Source of the DNA: Anticarsia gemmatalis
Lineage: Eukaryota; Arthropoda; Insecta; Lepidoptera; Erebidae
DNA: 64,000 nt
Assembly (NCBI RefSeq): GCF_050436995.1
Contig: NC_134753.1
Coordinates: 6,138,001 to 6,202,000, forward strand
Direction of reading: 5' to 3'
Positions 12,901-26,700 of the stretch are shown here, one piece after another (the first letter of the stretch is position 1; each line of letters begins with the position of its first letter). Made by a program: the position numbers and the translations under genes. The notes under the pieces were generated by a model, which saw only the letters and a list, made by a program, of their open reading frames with translations, was not told where the DNA came from and ran no database searches.

Positions 12901-15900
12901 ACGTTCTAATATCTAATAACATATGCAAAACAAACTTTACAGACGGCTAAACTTTCTCCAATACAATCCATATTTAGCCCGAATACAATACTTTAATGTT
13001 ACATCGCGAAAATAGCACAATAATAAACAGATGAGTTTAATATTTCTATGAATTTTTATAATGTTATCAACGTAAATTACGGTTGGCAAAATAGTACTGA
13101 AAAATGGCCACGGAAGCACCTCCACACTTTTCCAACGCCAAGACATTACTTACGACCCTCGCCTGAAAGCTTTGTATTAAAATTTAAATCTACTTTGCAA
13201 AGTGTATTTTATACACGTGCTCTTGCAATTTTGATCGTTCATAAAGCTCCGAATAGCTCCTATTATTACGCTTTACCTTTGCGGTATTGGGTGTTACACA
13301 TCTCTCCCCAACCATTCCTGTTAACATTTTGACTAAGTCTCCCATGAATTTGGTATGCATAACGTTAATATATTATAGATGCTTTAATTACTCGTTTGCG
13401 GTACACTTGTGGTTTCTCTGTTGATGTTCATTCGTATTCGCTTATGTTTATAGCTGAGTGAAACCTGTATATTCGATATTGAATATCTTATACATCTGCC
13501 TGTTACTGATTGAAAAAAACTCATCACCTGGATCGATCGAAACGGAAACGACCATTAATTTATGTAATGCGAAATCGATGTCCAAAAACGTGTCTTACAA
13601 AAATAAATTAATTTCAAAATTTGTTTTCGACAACAAAGGCAGGGATCCCTCTACTTATTGGCCGAGTGAAATTCCTCTTTAATCCAACGCATGCCCACTC
13701 CGTGTTTTTAATTTCACACAAAAAACAGCTTCGAGTCGGTGATCAATCAAAACTCCCGCTCGTTTCTTTTTTCTATACTTCATTGCAATACACTTTCGCC
13801 TCTCTGTAACCGCTACAAATGTGCCTGTATTATTTTGTTTGTATAAAGGAAACGGGAACATTATTCAATTAGTTTCACGGATTTTCGTCTTGATGTCTAA
13901 GATTGATCGTAAAAACTAATTTACAATTTATATTATAGTATTGACAGATTTTAATAGAAAATGACATTACTAGTACTGAACCACGAGTGCTTTAAAGGCT
14001 GTTTGTGTAGATAGTAAGTGCATGAAGTCATGTGAAACGGATTTGGCGAGATGAATCAAAGGCAGATCGACACATAGTCACGCAGACACGTCAGGATGAT
14101 TGAGTGGTCGCATGTTGAATGCCAATCGTAGCTGAGACGCCACTCTACACACGCTTCGTGTGCTAAGAAAGTGTTAGACCTATCTTATTTGCCAAATAAC
14201 TTAATATTTAATGTGGCTCATTTGGAAAAATAATAATAGGTATTCACATTTTCAGAAATACACGAGACTCTTAAATTAACACTTTTAATTGCACGTTCCA
14301 CAAAAACTAGTCATTCAAATAAATATCAAAAAGTTTCATCATAATCAACGCATAAAATGGCCCCTAATATAATAAGTTTTCGTCACTAACGTAATTCCCG
14401 GCCTAATCGTCAGTATTCATAGCTCTATCGAGGAACTCAAAGTGCCCTCCTGGAGTAGCGTGTAAATAAACATTCGCATTCGTTTCGCGTTCGTGATCAT
14501 TCGGTCTCATTCGGCCCGGGCCGGGATTACGTGATTTATTCAACAGACTCTAATTGCAACCGAGACTTTTCTCAACGACTGTACCGCAACAGTCTTGAGC
14601 GTCGTGCGTTGTGCTTTACTTATTAGAAGTACGGTTGCATTGATTGCGTTGTTGATTGTACATTACAGTAAGCGTATCAGTAATTGAAGTATGACTAGAT
14701 CAGACTAATGGAATAGATAAAATGATAAGTTTTATGGGAATAGTCTACTATTTTGCAATACAATAGGCTCTATCTACGTATATAAGAAATTATCTATTTA
14801 TTCTGCTCCTACTGTATTTACCTACAGTGTAAACCTAATTTCAACATAATTGCTACGATGTCCAAAACGATATTTATCTACTGTACAAATACAGCGAGAA
14901 CACGAAATATCAAAAACATCAAGTCGACATGACATCCCAAGATCAGTTCCATCTCCATATTTGCTTTACGAATGGCTGCTAGAGCATTCAAAGCGAGCAT
15001 TGGTTTCATTCATTTGCACGTTTTCATTTCAGATCTGTAAACATAAAGGTCGCTCTGAGTTGACACAGTCATGCATGCAGACAGATACAAGATAAGCAAA
15101 AAATGGTGTTCTCAAAGGCATAAAGTAGTATAAAAAAACCTTAGCTCATATGGTTCGGCGATATCATTTGAAAGGTTGGCGACAAACGGATATTTTTTAT
15201 AAGTTGTACGATAAGATTATGCAATCTTTACCCGGCACCGATGATCTGCACTAAATCCTATTTTAAAAACACGCAACGGTGGCTTTTAAAGCGCACTCTA
15301 GAGGACTAGAGACACTCCCACACTTATCTTTACGAAACGTTTTTTTTTACTTTGCACGCATTTTTTGCAATCTTTTGTACAACGACGCATTTGTAGTGAC
15401 GATACGTGTTGTCTCTTAATCCGATTGTAATTGAATTTCGACACAATATCCTTTATGCGGTTCGAAAGGATTTTCGAGTGCCGAAGCATAGTGAAAAGAA
15501 TGTGTTTTCTTTTGAAGCCCAAACTTTTTATGATCAAAGTGAATAATATGAATAATTTTATTAATGTTATGTATGCAGTAGAGTAGACTAATTACTAGGA
15601 CTCGTTTATACATTGCTGGCACTTGACCGTTTTTTCACAAACTTCGGAAGCAACTGTAACACATTCTGAACAAACAAAGAAACACATTACAAAGCCATAA
15701 ACCAAGCAACAAAGACACCGACGAATACGTGTTGAAACTGATCCATCATGTCTCCTTTTAAAATAACAAAAAAACTCATACGCTACATACAACAGATGTT
15801 TTCGTAAAAAACCAACCCCTATCGACCCCAGAATATAAAACGCTGACTATAATTTCTATTAAAATAACTGTAATTTTCTAAATTATCTTTCTATCGTAAA

Positions 15901-18900
15901 CGTTTAAATGCAAATTTGGCATTCTGATGTATTAATGTGGTCATAGTTTTGACAAATTGGAGCAGACCTCGCGTCAGGAAATTAATTTGGTAAAACAATT
16001 TCATCTATATTTGACAGGTGGTAACCTTTTTGACGCAACAATTTGAAAAATTGACTGCATATTACTTGCAATGTCGCTATTAGTTTTGAACTTTTACTCA
16101 TTTTGTAAACATGTTTTGGTGTGAGCATCGGCTTGTTAATCAGCTGTTCATATATCAGACATCAGTAGTACAGATAAAAGAATGTTATCTCTGCATCTTG
16201 TTGATTTTACATTAAAATGTAATTTGTTCTCGGCGCAACCGCTGGCTCGTTTTGATAAAATCAATGAACATGCAACCAAAAAACTATTTTGCGTTTGTAC
16301 AATTTCCAGTATTTCAACGGTGGTGCATAACGGGGACGTTATCATTACTAATGAAACCGATATATATAAAATACAATCATCAATATCTGAAAGCAAACAT
16401 AATATCGACCAATAAAGAGTTGAGCATATCGACATGCAAAATTCCAATTAGATTCCAAACATATGATTGTGATAAACCAACCGTTATTGAAGTCGCTTAT
16501 CTATGTAATTAGAAAGGAACTAAGCTGTAACCATTTGTGTTTATGGGAACATTCGAGTGTTGTACAGTCATGTTTTCTGATAACACATAGCTAAAACTGT
16601 AATATTGCGTATTGATAGTAATCACATATTAAATCTTACGCAACTGTTACTATTATTTACCGTGATAGCAAAAGTGCAATTTCGATAAATAAAAACAAAC
16701 AAATATCAAGATATTACATATTTGAAATAGCATTAAAATAAATATTTAATCAATTTATGTAGAGCTTTATACATTATGCATGAGAATAATACATACATAA
16801 GTACAACAACATTGCTTTGTTTTGCAGAGTGATCTTTTAGAGATCGTTATCTGATCGTGATCATGGTACGGCATCAGTTCCTTCGTGAGAAATCAACACC
16901 CACCGTTAGCAACACAGACAGATCATTAAGTTAACTTATCATCTGGAAATTATGGACAAACAGCTAATAAAAAGGATTTTGTAAACTTGAACGGAGTTCT
17001 AACTTAACACTTACACCGTCTTAAACATTGACCTAATTGACCCTCCGTAAAGGTCAGGTTCATAGTACACCGACGCGACTGAATGAAAACATCCATGAAT
17101 GAAGAAAGAGCGTAAGGAATACGCAACCATGATAGTTTCTCATCAATATCAAAAGTAGGCAACATAGAAAAATACCTCATTATTTTAAAAGTATCTCTGT
17201 AATGTCTCGAGGGAAGTTTTATTACTCGCTTTTTAAATAGAGTGCCTACGAAGAAACATGATACAAATTGTTGAAAAATAAATGAACAACACCAAGCGGT
17301 ACACGGGGATTAAGGGTAATGTGTGCGGCCGTTAACAGAGACATTCAAAAAATTATCTACCACGGAATCCAGTACTTTCCACCCGCCGCGAATTCGTCAG
17401 AAGGGAATAAGGCATCAAATATTCAATTTTAAAACAGCCGCTAAAAGCGAAACGTCATCGCCTACGCAAACGCAGCTGGGACTTCACGATTTAGAAATTT
17501 TGTTACAGATGGGGACACGCACTCCGCTCCGCAAAGGAGATAAGTAAAAAATTGCATTAGCAAAGTGAAAAACATAAATGAGGATGACAACAATAATGTT
17601 TTAGATGTCTCCAAATTGCCTTCCTTAAATGTTTAGAGGGTGTGTCGGTGACGCAACAGAAGTGATTCCAGACCCTTGAAAATTGTTCTGTCAAGAACAA
17701 GAAAATGGCACGCAGAGTAAGAAAAATTTCATTAGCGCCAATCAAAATGACGAGGTCCAAAATGAAGCTCGCAAAGAGAGTCGTAATCACGGAGTTCAGC
17801 AGGCACCCCCTCGACGTGAGGTCTTATTAAAGGAATAATATTTACAAAACGAGACGCCTCAGAAATCCCCAAATTAAGATCTCGCCGAAACCCGCCCAAC
17901 TTCCACAAAGTGGAATCATTAAATTAAAAATGTAAACTTTTCTCTTAGCAAGGTAATGGGCATCCCGATGTAGATAAATAGATGGAATAGCTGCAAAAAG
18001 GAGCATTTTCCTGTTCATTAAATTTTTCCTTCGCTTTTTTTATTTCGACCCCTGGTGCTAATTTTGTTGGAATTCACGCCCCTCGGCTCCACCCGCTGGG
18101 ACTCAATCACAGAAATTTTATATCCGGAATTAAATAAGTACCCGACAGTATTACGAACAAAATTTAATATGAGCTTATTTTAAGCAGAGTATCTTTCTTA
18201 ATTAATCAGCTACTTTCTCTATGTTTATTGGATTTAAATAAATCCGGGAACATTTTGTTATTCGGGCACACAAATAGCTCGATATTTGTAAGGAAATTGG
18301 TTTAGAAGTCGCTAAGAAGTGAACCCTGAAGGGAATATTTCCATCAGTGGTAAGTTATTTCGGAGGGTGGTTTGTGTTAATAACTCGATTGTCTATATTA
18401 CTGAGTGATATACATTTAGTAGGAAACGTCAGCGATCTCGGCAGTAAATGCAATTACATCTGCTAATATGCCGTCTGCAACCGACGCGCGTCTCCGCGGC
18501 GACGACAGCGGCGCGGTGTTGCTCCCAGCTATATTACGACCCTTTAACTGTTCCGAGATTACTTCGAATTTAGTTACTTGCTGACTACTCGACATATTTC
18601 TGTTGAATATGACTCCAAGTTTTATTCAACAATGTCAAAGTTTTACCTATTATGGTTGGTTCTGTAATAGAGATACGACTTGTTGCTGATCAGACGTCGT
18701 CACGTAAAAGGCAAAATAAACCACACCTTAAATGATTTTCTCTTTTTAATTCACAATGTCAACATCCAAATGTCTTCGTATCACAATATCGAGTTTCCTT
18801 ATAAGATATTGATTGGTGCAAATAAGGAAATCGAATTATTCAATGTCCGCCCCTCATTTGTTTCCCGCTCCCCCATACCAGAGATGAAGAAATTCTTTCT

Positions 18901-21900
18901 GAGTTTTCGATTACTTGTCCAATTAATTTTATAGATTCATTTGTCTTAGACGCTTTGAAATATGCACTGCAAATATTTAACGTTTATTTTTGCAAGCTAA
19001 TTTTCGTTTCTCGGTTACCGATCCGTTTCTTTATGTTTTAATTCTCTGGATGACTTCGTCGTCGGAATTTGTATGAGTTCAGCAGCCAAATGAACAGTTG
19101 TCACAACTGGTCGGCAGGCGACAGTAGAGAGGAGTCGGTGAGCCGAGTGGCGTTTATATTGGTAGATAACGCGTGAGCACTCACTCTCACTTGAAGTGGT
19201 TCCCGGAGTGGGACAGGGATGTGGAGTGTTACGTAATACGAGCAGTTAGGGTATTGTGATGAGAGGGAAAGTTCACGTTCCGTTTCTCATCACGCCTCTG
19301 CGCGCAAGTGGGTGAGTGCGGTTACTGGCCAGAGCAACGCACCGGCCATTCATGACATAATTGGCAATCGGGCTCATTAAACAGATGTATTTTCACATGG
19401 TGAACATGTTAACACCTTTGTGGACTTGCGATGTGTTCGCTGCGTATTGTAGGCAAGGGTGGACCCACTCCAACCGTTTGATATTATATCTCTATTTCTT
19501 TCCTAGTTACAACAATGAATCTACGACTACTAATTGTAATTCTTAACACTATTACAAAAAAAAATACAATAGAAGCCCTTATAACCCTGCAACCAATTTA
19601 TATTCATGGCTAATAGATAATAAGAAAAACCATACGCTGTCGACAATACCTAACTCATAAACGAAACCTTCAATTACGATACAACTGTGACTGTAATAAA
19701 TCAACAATTGAATTGGCTATTATTGCTCCGACCAATCGCATTAGAGCACTCCACAGTGTGTCGAATTACATACACATTGATAGTCAAGGACAGCGCGGCA
19801 TTCTGAACTTTAACTCCTAGGCGATAAACAAACGACTGGCTGAGATTATAATTCAATTATTAGCCATAAGAGGTGGTGCGAGCTTTGAGCCTGTATCGGT
19901 CAACTGAAATGTAACTTTAAGTGTTAGAGTATTTGGAACAGATTGACGGCTGCTAAGTTTGTTGGTGTAAGTAATAACAATGAGTGGTCAGACAAGGTGT
20001 TAAGAGAATACCTATTGTTCAAATCAGCGTGAGTGCGGGGGCGCGCCGCGGCGAGATCAAAGCCGATTGACATTGAGACGTGACCACACCTTCGTCTCCA
20101 CCTTAGATAGCGACTGGCCGATTGGACAGTCGTGTCTCTGTTTTGTTGTTTTCAATTGTCTATTTATGACCACTACCTCATCGACGAATAAATTCTAGGA
20201 ATAATATGATATGATTGCCTTTATTTTATTTTTGTCTGACAATTTTAATAACGATCATAATTACTAATTAAACTCATGTATTTAAATGTTTATAAAAATA
20301 TTGTAAGTAATACTTTGTTGTCGAACTTGCAGTTTTGTATGTAATTGCCGTAACGACAATTCAAACGTATATTTTACGCTCATTAGTCCGAATACAGAGT
20401 CGTATTATAGCGTCACATATAGTTGTGTGGTGTAGGGGTATGAGTAAAGGGCATAATTTGCACACAAAGGCACACGTCATCAAACGGCACAGTCGGACAC
20501 CTCCTTACATCACAGCGAACACTCCCCGACCGGGGCCTTATCTTGATATCACTCGATAATATTTCGTCACGCTCCAAGACTACCGCGCTTGCTAAAATTG
20601 TGAATCGTGTTCGAGCAATAAGTTCATTGATTTGCAGGAAAAAGTGCAGCAGACATTTGAACTACTGCATTTTAAAAATAAATTGCGCCTTTAAAAATAT
20701 TTTCTCACGCTTTATATAGTTCTCGATTTTTCACTCACGTAATGTCTTTAGAATTTATGTGGTATTTTTTTTTCTTGATAGAAATAAAATACGATAGAAT
20801 TTATAAATTTATTTTCTTGTTTCTTTATTTTATTTCCATTTTATATTCAATCCAAAAAGCAGATACCGATCGTTTTGAAAATAAACCATCCCATCACACG
20901 ACAGTGCGGCGGGCGTCGCGACGCCGCCGGGGTGTCGGAACGGGACCCTTTACAAAATCATTTCTATTCCGTTTTCCGAAGTGAAAATTGCCCACGGACG
21001 GTCAAAGGGTTAACGATTTAGTGTTTATTTGAATTCCGCCTTTGTTAGTTTAAAAGGCGTTAGAATGTAAACGGATCCTTTGTTGTGATTGCCCCGTGTT
21101 TTGTTCTGAAGCATTCTGGTTTATTGTTTTGTCGTTTGCACGTATTTTGTAGTCGGCTGTGACGTTTCAATTTAGTGTGCGTAAAGGTGAGCTTTGGGTC
21201 GTGCTTTTAATCGATTTTCATCCAATCCAAGTTAATGTGACTTCTTATGAGAATACATTTGTATTTATTTCAGAACTTCCTTACCTTGTCGGTATATAAA
21301 AATGCCTCTGCTTAGTATTAGTTAATATTTAGATTAAAATAAACATTTTGTTCTTGCATTACAATAATACAGTGATAAAGCTCTGATCAACTTTCAAAAT
21401 TGCCTGTTTATTAGTTGGTAATACTTAGTTATCGAGTACTTCACTAATTAGCCTCACAAAGTTAAAATAAATCAATGACAGAAAGAAAATAGAAAGAAAC
21501 CTTTTTATGCCATCGAAAACGTATAACTCACTTCGTTATAAAACATATTATCTTAATACTCTGTGTGACAGGATTATTATAATATGGATACTGACGACAC
21601 ACTTACTCCATTAGATAAAAAACAAAGTAAGATGTTAACCTGATCTAAAAAGCTACCCATAGTACCCGTATAACATCGTTATAAACTGTTATTGATATGT
21701 ATAATTATTATAACAGTGATTCGTGCATTCTTCGTTCTTTCACATTGATTCTATGATCATGAGAATGTACACTTTATAGACTGTTATTAATTATGATGAA
21801 ATGTGCTAACGACGATTTATTTTCAAGCTTGATAATAATTGTCACTCATTAATTACTGTAACAACTTTCTTTTTATAATATCCCGCTTGTTATATTCGAA

Positions 21901-23128
21901 GTATGCGGAGCTGTATTTATTAATACAAGCACCTTCTACAGTTCACATTAGGTAATTGGACAGCTATTGACAATATTTCAACTGAATTTGTCGAGGTCTA
22001 CTAACACTTTTACCGGCACGGGAAGCGAACTCGAATTGGATGTAAAAATATTAATGAGGCATTAGTTATTCGCATAAACTATAAACAAGAAATAATAAAA
22101 CTTCTCTAAGGTTGAATGTTCCCGGACGCCTATATTTTAATAACAGATCATATAAATGCAAGTATAACAAGCAATGATCAACCAAAACGGGATATCAGAA
22201 CATTCAGCGCCTTTGTACTTCCATTGTGCGTACCACAGCATGGCACCGGTCCTCAATGAGGCCTCCCGGTGGGGAGCCTACAGTAGCCCGACAGTCTCTT
22301 TTTGTACGACCAACGTTTTATCAAACATTTTAATGGCCGGCTTTATGGAGCCAACAAAAGAAGTGTGCCAACAGAGGCGTTAAATCCTTTACGATTTGAT
22401 GATGATGATCACGCGTTTGTCATTGGACCGCACTCCGAGCTTGTCAGCGGTCATGCGTGAACTTATATTGAATTCATTTGTTGTGTTATAAGATCTCTTT
22501 CGACAAACGTAAGTTACTTAATTTTTTACTCTCCCAAGTTTTTGCGGGCTTACAATTTTATTAATAGAAAAAGTAACGAACCAGTACTTACCCAAGAAAT
22601 TCACGGGGTGCCTTATTCATTAAAGAAATAAAAAGTCACAAACACAGTCATGCTTATAAAACTAAACATAAACAACTAACGCATTCAGTATAACTACACG
22701 AATCATTACAATGTAAATTTATCTGTGATTTTCATGTTTAATCAATAGCTAGGGTGTAACCTGGAACCAAAACAACGACAACTAACATTTCACCCACAAA
22801 TATTCCAATTACACTTAGATACAATAAAATTATAATCACACCATCGAGACATTATGCAATCGAATGTATAAGGACTGATTCACGGACCAACCAAGCATTT
22901 AAGAAAAATCATTGCTTAACTTCAAATTCCAATGACAATGAAATGGGACCTACCTTTATAGAGATGGATATTGCGAAACATAATAAAATAGTAAAACAAT
23001 GAAAATAAAACACACCAATAAGCAATTTTGTTGGAAATATTATACTGTCTGTAAAAGTCCTGCGTTGAGGGTGTAACGTGTGGTCTTCCAGGCTACCCCC
23101 TTGGCTTGCGAGCAACCGGCACATCGGC
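12901..23128. other. intronic DNA with several GC-richer patches
   Basis: No gene or mobile element is recognised with confidence. Patches of mixed composition stand out at about 17300-18130, 18470-18535 (CpG rich), 19080-19350, 20880-20950 (CpG rich) and 22190-22460. Open frames at 17323-17547 and 22174-22383 coincide with such patches but show no known domain and are probably composition effects. The sequence ending CGGTCAAAGGGTTAA at about 21000-21014 resembles the end of a TTAA-type MITE, but no partner end was found. Confidence 0.4.
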
Positions 23129-23183
23129 CGAGCCCGCTCGAACGTTTCCGAACGCAACCGAACCCGGCCGAACGAAATCGAAC
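23129..23183. repeat. 10-bp-period CGAAC array
   Basis: On the plus strand CGAAC starts at 23139, 23149, 23159, 23169 and 23179, an exact 10-bp spacing, with a degenerate CGAGC at 23129. On the minus (dac) strand this reads GTTCG followed by five variable bases. The five-base spacers differ from one unit to the next, so this is a phased motif rather than a simple duplicated unit. It sits 28-82 nt inside the intron from the candidate microexon donor. Confidence 0.8.
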
Positions 23184-23211
23184 GCGCGGTGCGACTGAGA
23201 TAGCGACATAC

Positions 23212-23238
23212 CTGTCTGGCGCTTTCATTGACAGGCAC
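23212..23238 (-). CDS. dac: candidate 27-nt dac microexon
   Basis: On the minus strand a T-rich tract (TTTTTTTCTTCATTTCAG) is followed by 27 nt and then a donor reading GTATGT. Exon 1 leaves AG in phase 2. Joining it to this exon gives Arg-Cys-Leu-Ser-Met-Lys-Ala-Pro-Asp and leaves AG again for the next exon. Nine codons keep the frame, so inclusion or skipping would both be in frame. The insert would fall right after the DACHbox-N, just before where Dac/DACH proteins usually carry a PGRPPKR-like basic stretch. The splice sites, phase and open frame are seen directly; use as an exon is inferred. A chance GT/AG pair in a very large intron is the main alternative. Confidence 0.55.
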
Positions 23239-23574
23239 CTGAAATGAAGAAAAAAATCGATCCAATTCGTTGAAAACTTTAAATTTTTAAAAATTTTGTT
23301 CTGACTACATTTGAAATTGACACAGATAAATTTACATGCAAGGACGTGTGTAGGTTACGTATAACATCGTATCGCTGTATTCTAAACTGGATAACGATTC
23401 TAGGTAACAGGAACTAGAAATGATGCTACGAGCAATTACTGTGTGTAATAAAGTCATCTGTAAAAAGGATAACAAATATGTAGAGTCAAAATTAAAAGTA
23501 AACATAGTAAAAAGAATAAACAATAATGTGGCAAAAACAGTTAAAAACAACATTGCAAGATGTATTAGGACAGT

Positions 23575-23705
23575 TGTTAAAATATGGGGTAGCACGGAGC
23601 GGCTTGACTCCGCGGCTCCGCTGTTATTGTGCGCTTGCACGCGATCTCTCTCTCGTGTTTGCATTCGCACACTACACAGTTACAAGCCCACTGCAGACGA
23701 CTGTT
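23575..23705. promoter_or_regulatory. GC-richer block with GAGA run
   Basis: This GC-richer stretch lies about 340-470 bp upstream (in dac orientation) of the candidate microexon. It contains CTCTCTCTC at 23645-23653, a GAGA-factor type motif on the minus strand, and short GC-rich inverted repeats near 23595-23622. It could be an enhancer or an internal promoter. No conserved product is encoded. Confidence 0.25.
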
Positions 23706-26700
23706 CCAGTTTTTAATAAACTACTCAACCATCAAATATTATCCCATTTTTTAAATAATAACTTGTGGATACCAATAAATTTATTTTTATTTTACGTACT
23801 TAACCGATAAAACTTATTTTAATGCCTAACATTTACAGGCTACATCTACAATAAACTCATTCTGCCTACTTTGATAAATTGAGCCAATATTGCGATCGTA
23901 ACTATAAATTGCAATGACTCATTCATAATGTAATCAATTAGAGAAAGAACTTAAATACAATATGTAGGTAGACAAACAAACTGACCAATAAAAACAGATT
24001 AATATTGAGTCATTACAATGCATAGACCCCTCCCAATGGACAAATTTATTAGATTATTACCGGACGAGATCACGCAAACGGAATCGTAAAATTAAAGGAA
24101 ATCAATTCCGTAAAATTGAATCCAATTCCCTTAACATCATTTCATTATAACGAGGGCATAACGCACATGATATCGGCCGGTACTTAAGAATAATGCTAGT
24201 CATACCGAAGCTTGCAACAAAATGCTGCTATACGGTTTGATTGTATCATTAGAGCGGGTAATGAAAATGTCAAAGCGCTAAAAATAAATCTATCGAGACA
24301 GAACAAAAATATCAAACAATAAAAACAGCTCGCCATGAATAAAGTGGCGTAGAGTAGCGGTTCAGACAATACATTTCACTTTGCGTGTGAACAGCGCCAT
24401 CGATGACTATCGTTTTGTGCTATTTTGACACAAATACATTTCTTGTAGATATTGTAATCGATGGCAGTCACCGCGTACCGACACATACACGCAACAGAAT
24501 CAAAAGTCACCTACTCGAAAAAACCAATCTATCAATATTAGAACACAAAAAATATGCAAGTCAGTTAATAATCCCGAATCGGCAATCGACAATGGAAATA
24601 AAGTCACAGTCACTTTTTTAATAATGGCAACACAGTTTTTCTTTTTTATTGCCACCCTAGGTTCGTTTGACATTTGAACCGGCTGATGACTTAGCCGCCA
24701 TGATTGATCGTCGCGACCCACTAAATGAGTGCAATTTACCGTTTATTTTCCCTTCTATTCAATGTTTGTTATTGTTAACTGCATTAAATTGTGTCTCTCC
24801 AAGAATTATAATTCACTTTTATTAATGCCATAAAAACTGATCTATTTTTTTACAATACCGAGCCACAACTATACTTCAAAGAAATTAATTTGAAAACCAA
24901 CAATAAAACAAAATATAATCATATTTACATACAAATTAACTGTTGAACTGTGACTGGTAATCATTTGTCAATCCTAAGTGTCATTCTGGATCCCACAGTT
25001 GAGCAATAGAAACCAGATTACAAAAATGCCTTCTCGAAGCTTACGTCTAAAGTTCAAAATAAATTGGCATCGTGAACAATATACCAAGAAAGCTCCTTGA
25101 GAACTAAAACTACCATTTTGAGTCTTATTTCTATGTATATAGAGTTACGTATCGAACAATGGTAACGTAAGGATTTGAAGAAAATGAGCGACTGTATACA
25201 ATTTATCATCGAGCCAAGTATCCGCCCAAACCGTAACGAATCACTAGTAAATAAATTGACCACAAACATTTCGGACCATTTCTTTTGATGTAGCGTCCAG
25301 AAACAACTTCCATATTAATTTATTAGTGATGTAAGTATCCAGAAGATTTGTTGCTCGGTTGATTTGCGTTGTAGTCATAAATCAAACTACTCGTGTTGAG
25401 TTCATTCTTTCTGTATTTTATTAGGTTACAAGTACCTGTCGGCTCTGTTAAACTGTTCTATGTAACAATAGTGTACTGGCCTTCTGAGTTGGCAATATAA
25501 ATATGATTAAGAGTTCAATCGAGTATAAAAAGAAACAGAAAGAACCGAATAATGTAGTGTGCACGAATTGCTATTAATCATGATATTGTTTTCGTCTGCC
25601 AGCTTTAATGTAATCAATGAAAACATGTAGTGGGTAGAGCTCATGTACTCAATGTTATTTTAAGACAGTTTCACAAGCACATCCCTCCTTCGCTACATAG
25701 TGGTGGCCCATGAACGAGCCTAATGAGTCACAGAGTATAAATTACATTTGACAGGTCATAGAATTAGATTGATATGTTCTAGGCTACAGATTCAATTGAT
25801 AGTGATGTGCCGGGATGTGGGGGTCTACCAGCTCATTTAACGTCACTAATAAACGTAACCAAAGTAAATAATCCAACCTATCATACATACTGTGTACGCT
25901 CGATATTCGAAAACTTTATTTCATTTCATGTAATTCACTTTCATTACGCACTGAGATCGACTTATACAAATGTATAAGAATTATATGTACTTCCACTTGA
26001 GCAATGATCTGCTCAAGGGACTAGAAATTTCATAGCTCTCAATTAAAACGCAGAAATAATTATTTGGAAACATCCACCCTACTTGTAAATCAATTTATTA
26101 AAGTAAATGCGAGCCTGTCCCTCCTCGAAAGTATCACAAGTATCCTTATTTCATATTTTAAGACTCGTAACATGATTACAATCAAATTATACTTGTATTA
26201 TAAAAATTGATTTTCCAACGAGTAATTAGTCAGTTTGCTTAATTTGTGCGGTTGTAATAAAGTATTATACACAAACAGTATGAAACTTGAATGCCGGCAA
26301 CTCCTTCGCCCCACCTGCTCTCTAAACAAACTTTTGACACGGCCGTAACAAACATTTTTCGAGAAAAATAATTGCACATTTATCCTCCTGGGGGCATTAA
26401 TTTCCCTTCAGCCGCAATTCTGCTGTGAAAACGGTCCAATTAGTGCATTACTTTTTACTTAAGCGAGGATCGTTCCTTTCGTAAAGTTGGCACCACATCG
26501 ATGGTACACTCCCTTTTTTCCAGAAATATGTCTGTAGACTGGCACAAAGAGTATATATTACAACTATTCTTCGATTATGGAATACGATTAAAAATTAGCT
26601 TATAATAACATAAATAAAGTGAGGTCTTTCAGCGATGCGTGTTGCTATAGTATAAAGGCGGATAACAAATTGCGGCATAATTAATATTAACAGCTCTACC

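Larger units (their letters stand above)
1..23211 (-). other. dac: dac intron 2, partial (inferred)
   Basis: This is the sequence downstream of the candidate microexon donor, running off the left edge. I looked on the minus strand for the basic PGRPPKR-like stretch expected in the next dac exon, especially in the GC-richer patches near 12.8, 18.5 and 20.9 kb, and did not find it. The next exon therefore probably lies beyond the window. Confidence 0.5.

Noticed and set aside
20995..21014. GGTCAAAGGGTTAA, like the end of a TTAA-type MITE
   Set aside because: No matching inverted end with TTAA was found within reach on the left, so an element cannot be bounded.
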